NCBI GenBank assembly: GCA_022482625.1
Contig: JAKVOU010000001.1
Coordinates: 1,226,784 to 1,290,783, forward strand
Length of the DNA: 64,000 nucleotides
Source: Spirochaetia bacterium
Lineage (GTDB): Bacteria > Spirochaetota > Spirochaetia > Sphaerochaetales > Sphaerochaetaceae
Direction of reading: 5' to 3'
Shown here: positions 9,475 through 19,045 of the stretch, piece by piece
How positions within the stretch are numbered: the stretch's first letter is position 1
Layout: each line of letters starts with the position of its first letter
Program-made: the position numbers and the translations under genes
Notes under the pieces: generated by a model
What the model saw: only the letters and a program-made list of their open reading frames with translations
Told to the model about the DNA's origin: nothing
Database searches by the model: none

Positions 9475-10122
9475 TTACATCCTACGTGCAAAGGGCAGTG
9501 GTTTGATCTCCCGAAGTACTGCGGCATGCCCATCAAAAGAAAGTCTCAGGGCATATCCCTGTCCATTGTCCATATGTATCTGTGAAAATTGGGATCTTTC
9601 AAAAGCTCCCAAAGTAACAAGCAAAACCCGTGAAGCGACACTATGGGAAACAAAGCACAAGCTATGCAAACCATCCTCGTGTAATTCCCTAAGGCTGGAA
9701 GTCAGAAAATCAGACATTCTCTGAGCTATCTGGATAAAACTTTCTTCATCAGCCAATCGCTTGTCAGCTAACCAATTGGAAAAAAAGTGCTGTAGGTTGC
9801 CCCCACCCTGTGGCAAGTTTTCAAATTTACCGAAATTGATTTCCCTAAGAGAGGAACTCGTCCCGTCAAGCGTGGCCCTACCAGCATAGAGAGTATTGAA
9901 TGTATCGACGCAACGGTCCATATCCGAAGAATAATTCCTATCACAAACAGGATATAATCGCTCTTGGCTCAGCCTTTCAAGCTCCTTCCTTCCTTTCTCC
10001 AACAAAGGGACATTGCTCTGTCCGCTGAGTGTGGAAAGACGGTTTCCCAATGAATAGCCATGGCGTATGAGCAAAAACTGAAATTCGTCTTCTGTATGCA
10101 TGCATACAATATTCCAAATCAT
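9475..10122 (-). CDS. histidine phosphatase family protein (phosphoglycerate mutase-like)
   Basis: A 215-residue member of the histidine phosphatase superfamily. The catalytic motif LIRHGYSLGN is near the N-terminus, followed by the typical PLLEKGRKELERL segment, the acid/base region LREINFGKFEN, and the second histidine in CFVSHSVASR. The substrate (a sugar phosphate, a nucleotide or phosphoprotein) cannot be told from sequence. ATG 10122 is the longest start; ATG 10101 (MHTEDEF) is equally possible and places the RHG motif nearer the usual distance. It lies 18 bp after the Na/Pi cotransporter gene, so the two are probably cotranscribed. Confidence 0.85.
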   Translation of the reverse strand: MIWNIVCMHTEDEFQFLLIRHGYSLGNRLSTLSGQSNVPLLEKGRKELERLSQERLYPVCDRNYSSDMDRCVDTFNTLYAGRATLDGTSSSLREINFGKFENLPQGGGNLQHFFSNWLADKRLADEESFIQIAQRMSDFLTSSLRELHEDGLHSLCFVSHSVASRVLLVTLGAFERSQFSQIHMDNGQGYALRLSFDGHAAVLREIKPLPFARRM

Positions 10123-10140
10123 TGCCGGTTTGACAAGTAG

Positions 10141-11844
10141 TCAAGCCTTTTTTTGTTTTCTCTCTTCGACGCTTACATCCAATCCATAGGAAAGAGAGGA
10201 ACAGATATCCATAAGATATGTACCTACATTCATCACGTCCCCCATGATTGAATTGAAATATGGTGTCATCATAGGATTACATATGCCGCTGTCCAACCGT
10301 ACCATATGGTTTGCCTTCATTGCCTCTTCCATATCACCGAGTTGTTCTTTTTCCCTGATTACCATCATGATGCTCAAATCGTCACCACTTTTCAATGTCT
10401 GGAATGCATTTCGACTCATTTCAACAACTCCGGATAACAAATGTCGTACTTCACGTTCTCCGGCATCTGAAAATTCCAATCCCTTGGCATGCATTTCTTC
10501 CAATTCCTCAAGCATCCTGCGAATCTGAATGGCAATTCTTTCCAATCCTGATGCAACGAGCAACAGCTCGGTCACTGTATCTGTCTGGGCTTCAGTAGAA
10601 GTCCCGACGCTGATCAGCCTGGAAAGGTAATGTTGCACTTCCCGCTGCAAATCACATAGCTCTTTCCACTTTGCCTTCAGCAAGCGGACTTGTCCCGGTT
10701 CAAAAGGTACGACAGCCTGCTTCGTATCCTTCAACGTTGAATAGAATACATCGCAGCTCTGCAATACTTCCTGCTGGCACATATGGAGTGCAAACACTGG
10801 TTGGTTAAGCAGTTTTTCATCTAGGAATACCTTTGAGGAAACCTGTTCATGATGCTGCACTTCTTCTGCAGAAGGTGGAACAATCGTCATCACAATCTTT
10901 ACCATCAACCATACAAAAGGTATCCACAGCAGGGTATTGATGACATTGAATGAAGTATGGGCATTGGCAATCTGCCTGGAAATCACTTCAAGTTCGGGTC
11001 CCTTCGGAGAAATGAACTGAACCAACTGTGCGAACGGATGCATCAGGCAGACAAACAGGAGACTGCCGACGACATTGAAGATGCTATGGGCAACTGCAGT
11101 CCGCTTGGCATTGCGGCTTTGTCCGATGCTTGCAAGCAAAGCAGTAATGGTAGTACCTATATTATCACCAAGCAGGATAGGAATAGCGCCCGTAAGTCCT
11201 ATAATCGAATGGACACCATCAGGGCCAGGAGTACTTGCAAAGTTCTGCAGCACGGCAATAGTCGCCGAAGAGCTTTGTACGACGATTGTCATCAATGCAC
11301 CTGTAAGTACCCCAAGGAAAGGAACATGTGAAACCTTTCCGATCAAACGTATGAACACTGCTGAATGGGCCAATGGTTTCATCATTGATCCCATCGTCTC
11401 TATTCCTACGAACAGCAATCCAAAAGCAAAGATAGTAAGCCCAATGTTCTTTCTTTTCTCATTCTTGCCGACAAAATAAAGGAGAAAACCGGCAAATAAT
11501 ATCGGCCAGATATAATCTGACAACTTGAAGGCTATCAGCTGAGCTGTCATCGTCGTACCGATATTTGCACCGAAGATAACAGAAATTGCCTGGGGAAGAT
11601 CCATCAGACCGGCACTGACAAACCCTATGACCATGACCGTCGTTGCGCTTGAACTCTGCAGCACCATGGTGGTAACCGTACCGGCAAGAACTCCGAAGAA
11701 TACATTCTTTGTCAGGATACCAAGGACTTGTTTCATCCTTTCGCCGGCAACTTTCTGCAGGCCTTCACTCATAAGATTCATACCATAGAGGAATATGGCA
11801 AGACCACCCAATAAGCCAAATATAATGCCGAAAGCATCAGCCAT
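10141..11844 (-). CDS. Na/Pi cotransporter family protein with PhoU-like tail
   Basis: A 567-residue membrane protein of the NptA/YjbB type. It has two inverted repeats of Na_Pi_cotrans helices with QSSSATTVMVIGF and QSSSATIAVL signatures, each followed by a GANIGTT or GDNIGTT motif. The last 200 residues are cytoplasmic and helical like PhoU, a common partner of phosphate transport. It is expected to move phosphate (often export) with sodium. AAGGAG lies about 10 bases before the ATG. A sigma70-like promoter lies 70-100 bp upstream. Confidence 0.9.
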   Translation of the reverse strand: MADAFGIIFGLLGGLAIFLYGMNLMSEGLQKVAGERMKQVLGILTKNVFFGVLAGTVTTMVLQSSSATTVMVIGFVSAGLMDLPQAISVIFGANIGTTMTAQLIAFKLSDYIWPILFAGFLLYFVGKNEKRKNIGLTIFAFGLLFVGIETMGSMMKPLAHSAVFIRLIGKVSHVPFLGVLTGALMTIVVQSSSATIAVLQNFASTPGPDGVHSIIGLTGAIPILLGDNIGTTITALLASIGQSRNAKRTAVAHSIFNVVGSLLFVCLMHPFAQLVQFISPKGPELEVISRQIANAHTSFNVINTLLWIPFVWLMVKIVMTIVPPSAEEVQHHEQVSSKVFLDEKLLNQPVFALHMCQQEVLQSCDVFYSTLKDTKQAVVPFEPGQVRLLKAKWKELCDLQREVQHYLSRLISVGTSTEAQTDTVTELLLVASGLERIAIQIRRMLEELEEMHAKGLEFSDAGEREVRHLLSGVVEMSRNAFQTLKSGDDLSIMMVIREKEQLGDMEEAMKANHMVRLDSGICNPMMTPYFNSIMGDVMNVGTYLMDICSSLSYGLDVSVEERKQKKA

Positions 11845-11910
11845 GCAATTGAATCTCCTTCTATGCCTGTATGTTAAAAAAGTATGAGAATTTTACCACT
11901 CCATGTGATG

Positions 11911-11962
11911 AAGATATCAATAATGACTTTGGCTTGTCAATTTATAGATAAAAATTTTATCT
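11911..11962 (-). promoter_or_regulatory. promoter of the Na/Pi cotransporter gene with adjacent palindrome
   Basis: On the minus strand TTGACA (11940-11935), an 18-bp spacer and TATCTT (11916-11911). Directly upstream at 11946-11962 is the palindrome AGATAAAAATTTTATCT, a possible operator or activator site. The remaining gap 11963-12270 is AT-rich, with no gene or other motif that I can support. Confidence 0.5.
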
Positions 11963-12273
11963 AAATTATTCCTTAAATTTGCTTATATTATTAAATCTCT
12001 CCATTTATCAAACCACATATTTCTTCAATGGCCCAACAAGGTAAATATAAACAAAATATAGTATTTTTTATTATAACTATAAGTCATTAATTATTTTTGA
12101 AACAAACTGGATACAGCAAAATGTAGCAACAACATGCAAAAATCTTCAAATAATGTCTTTTCAACACGGAAAAGCATTTCTTATACAACATCTATCTTCT
12201 TTTTTCTCCTCTTACATATTATTTTGGTAACAAATCTGCTTTCCACATGTATGGTAAAAAGGAATTAAGCCGC

Positions 12274-12335
12274 AAAAAGAATAGGATCTGCAAATATTTG
12301 CAGATCCCGCAGTGTCCGACGCATATGTATGCGTC
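12274..12335 (-). terminator. tandem hairpins ending the GH63-like gene
   Basis: Read on the minus strand, the first hairpin has arms GACGCAT (12335-12318 overall) around a 4-base loop. The second, at 12307-12284, is a perfect 24-bp palindrome with arms GGATCTGCAAAT, followed by TATTCTTTTT. The second is a likely Rho-independent terminator 58 bp after the stop codon of the GH63-like gene. Confidence 0.65.
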
Positions 12336-12364
12336 ATAGAGTAAATTCCTATCTCGAAATAGAA

Positions 12365-14626
12365 TTACTTCGAATAAACCACCAAGCCATCCTTCCAACT
12401 ATGGGGAAAAGAAATTTCCAAGGAATCAGGCTTTTTCGAAAAAGTAAAGACAAAGCTATCACTTTGCTTCTCAACGTGAAAAACCAAATCAGGTTCATCA
12501 AACTGAATTGTTCCCAAAGAAGACAAAGAAATGCACCAATGTCTGCCAGATCTCTTTACAGAAACAGCACATTCTTTCAAACGGATATTGCTTAGAGAAA
12601 AATCTGTATATTCCTGTGATACTGGATTAAAACAAAAGCCATGCTCACAAGGACTGATACCAGCAACAAAACGTATAATCAAATCAATGTAGAGGGACCC
12701 CCATCCTTGGAAAGGAAGGCCAGCCCCTTCTCCTGTCTCTGAATGATAATATTCATAGCAATTTTGATTCTGTACCGTATGTTGCAGAAACCGATCAAGT
12801 AAAATACCAGCTTCCCTAGGATATTCCTCACTGATACCATAAATCAAAGACCAAGTTATCTGAGGCCAATTTGCGCCACGCCAGAAATCCTTGGGATCAT
12901 AGCATTTTTCTATCCTGCTTACCGATGGTACAGGAACCTCCGACAAGAATTCCTTGTCAGATAGAAGATAGTCGTTGATGAGACAATCCTTCTGTGCCTT
13001 GGTGGGAATATCAGTAAGGAGGGGAAGAAGCCCTGCAGCGGTACGGACTTTGATCTGTTCAGATGTTCCTGCAATGACATCGTAATAAAAACCATCCTCC
13101 GGACAGTACATTACAGCATTCATACTTTGCTTTTCCTTTTCCATACGGGTCCGAATCCCCTCCGGTTCCGTTTTCCCAAGTAATTTTGCTATCCTCAGAA
13201 TGGTACCGCGTAAGATATAGACATACACATTGAAATCAACACTTTCAACATAGGGGTCAAGCACTCTGTTCCGGGTCACAGCATCAAACCGAGGGCTGTT
13301 ATCCCATCCTGACTCCCAGATATTCACATAACAGGAAAGCCCTCTTTTCCCTAAATCCCGATAGACACCAAGCCATCGTTCATAAGCAACCAAAGAATCA
13401 TAGAAATACTGCAGGTAATCCTTATGGCCATATTTGCAATATACTTGCCAGAGGGAAATACCGATGACAGGTGGTTGGGTTGTACCAGATGTATGGAAAT
13501 CTCCATCCATCCACTCCCTTCCATTTGTCGGATACATAAACAATTCATAAGGCAACATGCCGCAACGCCATTGGTTTTTCACAAAATTCTTCATTTCATC
13601 TTCAGCCGGACCGGGTTTGTTATACCAAAGCAATGCAATGTTCTCAAACGCAGAGTCCCAGAAAAACTGATTGAAATAATGGAATTTGTTGACTGAGGTG
13701 AAAGGATACGGCAAATGTTTCCTTGTACAGGAAATTCGGCTTGAATGCAAAACATACCAACTGGTAGCATATATACGTTCAAGATCCGTGTCGACACAGG
13801 AAAACACAGGAAGTTCTTCAACTAAATGATCCCATCGGTTCTCAAGTTCCCGTGAAACTTCTCCATAGCAACAACTATGGGATTGACGGTCTTTGGAAGT
13901 ATGTATTGACAACTCAACTGAAAAATGAGCTTCACCGTTTTTTTCAAAATTCGGTATCATTGTCATATGATAGGCAAAATTCCGTGCCGCAAGTGTCGAT
14001 AGCAAACAGTTGTTTTCCTTACGTGCTTCAAGAGCAACCCAATACCGGAATCTTTTTTTCAAGTTAAAGCTGGAAAAATACTGTTGCCGTTCTACTTCTG
14101 TCTCCAAGACAGGCCGCAATCCAATATGTTCAGCCGGTTGAGAAAGGCTCAGGACAAAAGATTCATCTTCCCACACGCCTTCAATATGTGAAGTATCAGG
14201 AACTGCTGCATGCACAAAAGCTTCTTCCAACCAATGATAGGGAATACCTTCCGGTGAAAACAGGCAAGCACCGGATATACCTAACTGCAGGTCTTCTCTT
14301 GGCAAGTCACTTGACGCCGCCAAAGAAATATCCAACAGGACCCTGTCATCAATCACTGCAATTTTTTGTACATAGGTCAAACCATTTCCCGTATACTTTT
14401 TAATTTCCTCAATGGGAGACGAAGACCTTTCCACAAGTTCCATAGCAACAGGTAGTTTTCCTTTGTATATGGCAACTTCAAACAATGGTTGGAACTGCAT
14501 CAAAGAAGCCCAATATCCATGGGATATACCCAGACTTGTCTCTTTTTCAGCCTGTTCTACCGTCAGTAAATTGCCAAAATATGCTGACATATCAGGCAAA
14601 AGAGAAAAGAATTTCTTTCTATTCAT
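12365..14626 (-). CDS. glycoside hydrolase of the GH63-like (alpha/alpha)6 type
   Basis: About 753 residues. The C-terminal two thirds have the motifs of GH63-like and mannosylglycerate-hydrolase-like enzymes: FFWDSAFENIALLW, YELFMYPTNGREWMDGD, WESGWDNSPRFD and FWRGANWPQITW. These hold the Asp and Glu residues expected for an inverting glycosidase. The N-terminal 250 residues are beta-rich. There is no signal peptide. The exact substrate (alpha-glucoside or mannoside, glycosylglycerate) cannot be told. ATG 14626 overlaps the stop of the ABC ATPase gene by 8 bp (ATGAATAG), which argues for translational coupling; an ATG 12 bases further upstream is also in frame. The gene is the last of the ABC importer operon, so the importer probably brings in its substrate. 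Confidence 0.82.
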   Translation of the reverse strand: MNRKKFFSLLPDMSAYFGNLLTVEQAEKETSLGISHGYWASLMQFQPLFEVAIYKGKLPVAMELVERSSSPIEEIKKYTGNGLTYVQKIAVIDDRVLLDISLAASSDLPREDLQLGISGACLFSPEGIPYHWLEEAFVHAAVPDTSHIEGVWEDESFVLSLSQPAEHIGLRPVLETEVERQQYFSSFNLKKRFRYWVALEARKENNCLLSTLAARNFAYHMTMIPNFEKNGEAHFSVELSIHTSKDRQSHSCCYGEVSRELENRWDHLVEELPVFSCVDTDLERIYATSWYVLHSSRISCTRKHLPYPFTSVNKFHYFNQFFWDSAFENIALLWYNKPGPAEDEMKNFVKNQWRCGMLPYELFMYPTNGREWMDGDFHTSGTTQPPVIGISLWQVYCKYGHKDYLQYFYDSLVAYERWLGVYRDLGKRGLSCYVNIWESGWDNSPRFDAVTRNRVLDPYVESVDFNVYVYILRGTILRIAKLLGKTEPEGIRTRMEKEKQSMNAVMYCPEDGFYYDVIAGTSEQIKVRTAAGLLPLLTDIPTKAQKDCLINDYLLSDKEFLSEVPVPSVSRIEKCYDPKDFWRGANWPQITWSLIYGISEEYPREAGILLDRFLQHTVQNQNCYEYYHSETGEGAGLPFQGWGSLYIDLIIRFVAGISPCEHGFCFNPVSQEYTDFSLSNIRLKECAVSVKRSGRHWCISLSSLGTIQFDEPDLVFHVEKQSDSFVFTFSKKPDSLEISFPHSWKDGLVVYSK

Positions 14627-15677
14627 TGAACAACCCATATTTCCTTACCTTCAGGTAAACTTTTTCATTCAAGTGCAACTCTTCGTGTATCTCCACCAAA
14701 ACAAAAGTTCCTGAATTACCTAGAGTAATCTGATATCTGTAGATATTTCCCAAGAAATAACATTTTGTCACAAGGCCGCAAAAACTTTCTGGTTCTGATA
14801 CAGCAACCAAAGATATGTCTTCAGGACGCATAAACAGGATCGTCCCTGCTGATTCTTTGGAAACAGATGGAAGCGGAATCAAAAAGCCATCAGCCAGGAC
14901 AAAAGATTTTCCACCCCTGAGAGTCCCAGGAAGCAGATTTGCCTTGCCGATGAAATCTGCAACAAAACTGTTGGCTGGTTCCTGATAGATTTCCTTAGGC
15001 GTCCCGATTTGTTGTATGCAGCCTGAACGTATGACTGCAATACGGTCCGATATCTCAAGCGCTTCTTCCTGGTCATGTGTCACGTAGATGGCAGTAACCC
15101 CCAGTTTCTGTTGGATTGACTTTATCTGCTGCCGCAGGATAATCCGAAGTTTTGCATCCAAGTTTGACAGTGGTTCATCAAGCAACAGCAGACGAGGGTC
15201 AATAACCAAAGCCCTGGCAATTGCAACCCGTTGCTGCTGTCCTCCGCTGAGTTCTTCAGGATACTTGTGTTCAATTCCTGGAAGTTCAACCAAGTCGAGA
15301 GCCCACTTGACTTTTTCATGAATAGCAGAAGCGTCATAGTTACGTATTTCAAGGCCATACGAAATATTATTGAAAATGGATTTGTTTGGCCATAAGGCAT
15401 AGTTCTGGAATACAAATCCTATGTTCTTTTCCCACGGAGGCAAAGCTGTAGTATCTTCACCATTGAAAAAGATATGACCCGATGTCAATTTCTCAAAACC
15501 GGAAACACTTCGTAACAATGTAGTCTTGCCACAGCCGGAAGGGCCAAGCAATGTAAAGAATTCCCCTCCGCCGATCTCAAGGGAAATACCTCCCAATGCC
15601 TGCAATTTCCCAAAATTTTTTCTTGCATCGACAATCTTTACGGTAGTTGCCTGCTTGCTCTGTTCAGATACTTTCAA
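14619..15677 (-). CDS. ABC importer ATPase, Fe3+/polyamine/phosphonate-type (FbpC/PotA-like)
   Basis: A 352-residue ATPase. Walker A GPSGCGKTTLL, Q-loop FVFQNYALWP, signature LSGGQQQRVAIARAL, Walker B LLLLDEPLSNLDAKLR and the switch His (YVTHDQEEA) are all intact. A C-terminal TOBE-like domain (about residues 240-352) follows. The start is a TTG with GGAGG 6 bases before it, and it overlaps the permease gene by 14 bp. It powers the fused permease upstream. The class usually moves iron, polyamines or phosphonates, but the glycosidase in the same operon suggests a sugar-like cargo here. Confidence 0.9.
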   Translation of the reverse strand: MKVSEQSKQATTVKIVDARKNFGKLQALGGISLEIGGGEFFTLLGPSGCGKTTLLRSVSGFEKLTSGHIFFNGEDTTALPPWEKNIGFVFQNYALWPNKSIFNNISYGLEIRNYDASAIHEKVKWALDLVELPGIEHKYPEELSGGQQQRVAIARALVIDPRLLLLDEPLSNLDAKLRIILRQQIKSIQQKLGVTAIYVTHDQEEALEISDRIAVIRSGCIQQIGTPKEIYQEPANSFVADFIGKANLLPGTLRGGKSFVLADGFLIPLPSVSKESAGTILFMRPEDISLVAVSEPESFCGLVTKCYFLGNIYRYQITLGNSGTFVLVEIHEELHLNEKVYLKVRKYGLFNE

Positions 15678-17715
15678 TCCTAGCCTCCTTCGGCCGCCGG
15701 GCTTTTACTGTAATGATATACAAAGGAACATACAGCATGATCATCAAAAGGACAGTCATGGAAGATGCAACCCCGAAATCTGCGCCGGCATCAATTGTAT
15801 TTTCGAATATGACCGCAGTCATTGGTTTCCATGGCGGACGATACAGAATAATCGTAGCGCTTATCTCCGTCATGATTTGCAGGAAAGCCAACGTCATACC
15901 ACTCACTACACCGCTGAGCATAAGCGGAAACGTTATCTCCCTGAAGCTTCTCAAAGGCTTTGCTCCTAGGCTTTCTGCAGCCTCACCCAAGGCAGGATGT
16001 ACCTGATAAAGCGATGATTCTGCACTTTTCACGGCATAGGGAAGCTTCCTGATGAAATAAGCAAGCATAAGGATGACCCATGTACCTGTCAACAGCAAGG
16101 GTTTCTGGTTGAAAAGCAGAATAAATCCGATGCCAAGTACAGTACCAGGAATGATATAGGGAATCATCACCAGTTGGTTAAGCGCATTGGAAAAGAACGG
16201 ATATCGTTTTTTCACCACTACATAGGCGATGCCGATGCCAAAGATGAAATCCAACAACGTAGCACTTAGCCCTGTCAATAATGTTACACCGATCGAATAT
16301 AGGTTTGTATGGAACAGACGGGTAAAGTTACCCAAAGTCCATTCAGAAGTCGGAATTCCAGATTTCCATTTGACAAAGGCAGATATTGCAACCGTCACAT
16401 GTGGCGTAAAGGCAAACAGTAGTACAATTCCGGTCAACAGGTAAGTAAAGAATATCCTTTGCCTTCCTGCAGCCCTCACTGATGGCTGATGTGTTTTTAC
16501 TGAGGCATATGAACGGCGAGCAAGATAAATTCGCTCAGCCATCAGCAATACAGAAGAAAAGAGAACCATCAGCATACTCCCGGTACTGGCAAGTGAAAGG
16601 TTCCCGCCGACTTCACTCATATACTGTTTGTAAATCAGCACTGGCAACACATCAAGATGGATGGAAATGATATATGGTGTTCCGAAATCAGTAAATGCAG
16701 TCATCATAGCCAGATATAGGCCATTGACAATCCCTGGGACAGCCAGAGGCAACTCGACCTTCCAAAAAGTCCGCCGAAGGCCACCGCCAAGGCTCATGGA
16801 GGCTTCTCTCATGGAATGATCTACTGAGGTAAAAGCATCATAGGTAAGCAAGAAGATAATAGGAAAAACCAACCAAGTGATGACCCAGATAATTCCATGG
16901 AGCCCGACAATTGTCCAATCGAGATGCAAAGCTCTTGTAATGATGCCAGTACGGCCCAACAGCATTCTCCAGGCATAAGCCCCAAGAAACGGAGGAGCAA
17001 CCGATGCCATGGTTATGATCGTAATGACCATACTTGTCCCAGGAATACGGTAACGCGCAAACAGGTACGCAAGTCCTACCCCGAATATGGATGCAAACAA
17101 CGTCGAAAGCACCATGATGATGAAACTGTTTTTTATTGCATCAGCATAGTCGGACCTTCCTAAGAATGTCCTATAATTTTCCCATGTGGCATGGGTGTGC
17201 TTGTCAACGAATGAAATGAATGCTCCAGGTGTATAGGAAATCACTACCTTATTGCCGCTTACTTCCGCTGCCATAGGAACTGTTGCATTGCTTTGTCCTG
17301 CAAAAGGATTTGAAAATACCTTCTGTGAGATCCAAAGGGCATGTCCTCCTGACTCCACCTTGAGTTCATCATGGGACAATGTCGACACCTTCGCCTCTTT
17401 CTGTCCCATAGACAATGCAAACGCCCCAGGGGAAACAGTTGTTGCAGTATATGACTGTTTTGAAGATGTTTCTTCTATTGTAATTATTTTGCCACTATCG
17501 TCACTGTTGACCTTCAGACGTTCGATGGTTTCATTTTCAGGAAGCAATGAGCCATTGACGGCATCGCTTTTTACCGTAAAACTTCCACCGTCTGTCTTGA
17601 AGGATGACTTCAATATCCAGATTTGTGAGCAAATGATAAGCAGAGAAAATAGAACAATGGTAAAAATCGTAAAGATTTTCCAAGGATCTCTGCCTATTTT
17701 TTTCAGATTTGGCAA
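15664..17715 (-). CDS. fused ABC importer permease (two FbpB-type halves) with large N-terminal extracytoplasmic insert
   Basis: A 683-residue inner-membrane protein. The first helix (about residues 15-35) is followed by a roughly 150-residue soluble domain that is rich in Ser, Thr and Lys and predicted outside the membrane. Two binding-protein-dependent transport domains then follow. EAA-like loops are visible as EASMSLGGGLRRTFWKVELPL and EAAESLGAKPLRSFREITFPL (about 21 residues each, both ending in a conserved Pro-Leu). A single chain thus replaces the usual permease dimer, as in some FbpB proteins. The N-terminal soluble domain is unusual and I do not recognise it. The start is TTG with AGGAGGG upstream. 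Confidence 0.88.
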   Translation of the reverse strand: MPNLKKIGRDPWKIFTIFTIVLFSLLIICSQIWILKSSFKTDGGSFTVKSDAVNGSLLPENETIERLKVNSDDSGKIITIEETSSKQSYTATTVSPGAFALSMGQKEAKVSTLSHDELKVESGGHALWISQKVFSNPFAGQSNATVPMAAEVSGNKVVISYTPGAFISFVDKHTHATWENYRTFLGRSDYADAIKNSFIIMVLSTLFASIFGVGLAYLFARYRIPGTSMVITIITMASVAPPFLGAYAWRMLLGRTGIITRALHLDWTIVGLHGIIWVITWLVFPIIFLLTYDAFTSVDHSMREASMSLGGGLRRTFWKVELPLAVPGIVNGLYLAMMTAFTDFGTPYIISIHLDVLPVLIYKQYMSEVGGNLSLASTGSMLMVLFSSVLLMAERIYLARRSYASVKTHQPSVRAAGRQRIFFTYLLTGIVLLFAFTPHVTVAISAFVKWKSGIPTSEWTLGNFTRLFHTNLYSIGVTLLTGLSATLLDFIFGIGIAYVVVKKRYPFFSNALNQLVMIPYIIPGTVLGIGFILLFNQKPLLLTGTWVILMLAYFIRKLPYAVKSAESSLYQVHPALGEAAESLGAKPLRSFREITFPLMLSGVVSGMTLAFLQIMTEISATIILYRPPWKPMTAVIFENTIDAGADFGVASSMTVLLMIMLYVPLYIITVKARRPKEARIESI

Positions 17716-17815
17716 TTTGCCCTCCTGTCATGCCAAAGAAAAATCTCCGTTTCCTGTAAACGGTCAACCGTGTACAAAGAAACGGGATATCCAAACTAAA
17801 TCAGAAAGGCATGTC

Positions 17816-18817
17816 TTATTTTATTGTCAATGCATCAAACTTGGCGCTTACGACATCTCTGGGTTCACTTGCCGTGAACAACTTGAGATCACCGAGCTTA
17901 GGCAAACTTGCCGGTGGATCCACGTCTTTCCTTGCAGAGCGACGTTGTATTTTCTCGACTGCAATTTCATGAGCTTCCTTTGAGCAAATGAAATCAATCA
18001 ATGCTTTGCCAAGCTCAGGATGTGGACAGCCTTTGACCAGACCAAGAGCATCCATCTGTACGGTCACAGCATCTGGTTCGTAGATGAGCTTGACAGGAAG
18101 TCCTTGTTGCTCCCATTTTACGCCAAGGTCTTCATTGATAAAGCCTACAGGAACTTCACCATCCTTCACAGCCTTGAACATTGCATCAGAACTGGAAGTG
18201 ATCACACAGTTCGTCAGAAGTACCTTTACAAAATCCCAACCATATGCATTCACCAAACCGGATACAATGGTATAACCTGTTCCAGATTGGTTAGGATTCG
18301 ATAAAGCTATGCCACCCTTTTTCCATTTTGGATCAGAAAGTTCCTTGGCCGTTTTTGGGTAATCAGCAGGTTTCAGCATACCGGTATTCACCATGATCGG
18401 TTGGCACATAATCGTAAAGGGATGCCACTTGTGTGTAGGATCATTGGTTATCATTGCACCATCTTCAGACGATTCATAGGAAGCAAACAAATCTGAATAG
18501 GAATCATATGAAACTGTATCGCCGCCAAACATTATATCAGCGGCAGGATTTCCTTTTTCAGCCTCAAGTCTGGAAAATATCTCTCCGCTACCCGCTTTTA
18601 CGATCTGGACATTCACACCAGGATATTTTTGTTTGAAAGCATCAAAAATAGGATCAGTAATCTCAGGACCACTAGGTGTATAGACAGTAACGGTCCCCTG
18701 CAAGGAACCACTTGATTTTTGTGCAGGGCTAGCTTCTGTGTTTTCTCCTTGTCCATTTGCAAAGACAAGGCCTCCGACACAAAACATCAATGCAGCAATT
18801 TTTCCAAATTTTTTCAC
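17816..18817 (-). CDS. ABC importer periplasmic binding protein, Fe3+/AfuA-type
   Basis: A 333-residue class of solute-binding protein usual for iron, thiamine or phosphonate importers. A signal peptide (KIAALMFCVGGLVFA, cut before NGQ) is clear; no lipobox Cys is present at the cut. Family motifs include VTVYTPSGPEITDPIFDAF, PAADIMFGGDTVSYD, DPKWKKGGIALSNPNQSGTG and VPVGFINEDL. The start is GTG with TGGAGG 7 bases upstream. It is the first gene of the operon, downstream of a strong promoter overlapped by repeat sequences and a palindromic operator. The ligand is unknown. Confidence 0.88.
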   Translation of the reverse strand: MKKFGKIAALMFCVGGLVFANGQGENTEASPAQKSSGSLQGTVTVYTPSGPEITDPIFDAFKQKYPGVNVQIVKAGSGEIFSRLEAEKGNPAADIMFGGDTVSYDSYSDLFASYESSEDGAMITNDPTHKWHPFTIMCQPIMVNTGMLKPADYPKTAKELSDPKWKKGGIALSNPNQSGTGYTIVSGLVNAYGWDFVKVLLTNCVITSSSDAMFKAVKDGEVPVGFINEDLGVKWEQQGLPVKLIYEPDAVTVQMDALGLVKGCPHPELGKALIDFICSKEAHEIAVEKIQRRSARKDVDPPASLPKLGDLKLFTASEPRDVVSAKFDALTIK

Positions 18818-18833
18818 AACAATACCTCCATAT

Positions 18834-18894
18834 AGATATATCCATTTTTAGTTTTGGTACTATTAATGGTACTATCACTTTCTACAACTGTCAA
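18834..18894 (-). promoter_or_regulatory. importer operon promoter with repeat and operator
   Basis: On the minus strand TTGACA (18894-18889), a 17-bp spacer and TACCAT (18871-18866). The -10 box lies in a direct repeat TGGTACTA-TTAA-TGGTACTA (plus strand 18855-18874). Downstream, between promoter and start codon, lies AGATATATCCA (18834-18844), one base from the palindrome seen at two nearby sites. The layout suits repression by the neighbouring GntR/LacI-type protein. Confidence 0.6.
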
Positions 18895-18989
18895 CAAAAA
18901 GTTTTTCCTTATTTAATAGAGAGTATTTATTGTCATATAAATGAAAAAAAACAATATAAAATCAAAAATAGTCTTTAGATTGGCAAAAA

Positions 18990-19001
18990 TGGATATATCC
19001 A
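18990..19001. promoter_or_regulatory. operator-like palindrome TGGATATATCCA
   Basis: A perfect 12-bp palindrome between the repressor gene and the importer promoter, about 95 bp upstream of the -35 box. It matches 20162-20171 (GGATATATCC) and, with one mismatch, 18834-18845. It may serve as an auxiliary operator for DNA looping. Confidence 0.55.
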
Positions 19002-19045
19002 ATACAGAGCACTGAGAGAAACTCACATTAAGATTTCGACAGGGC

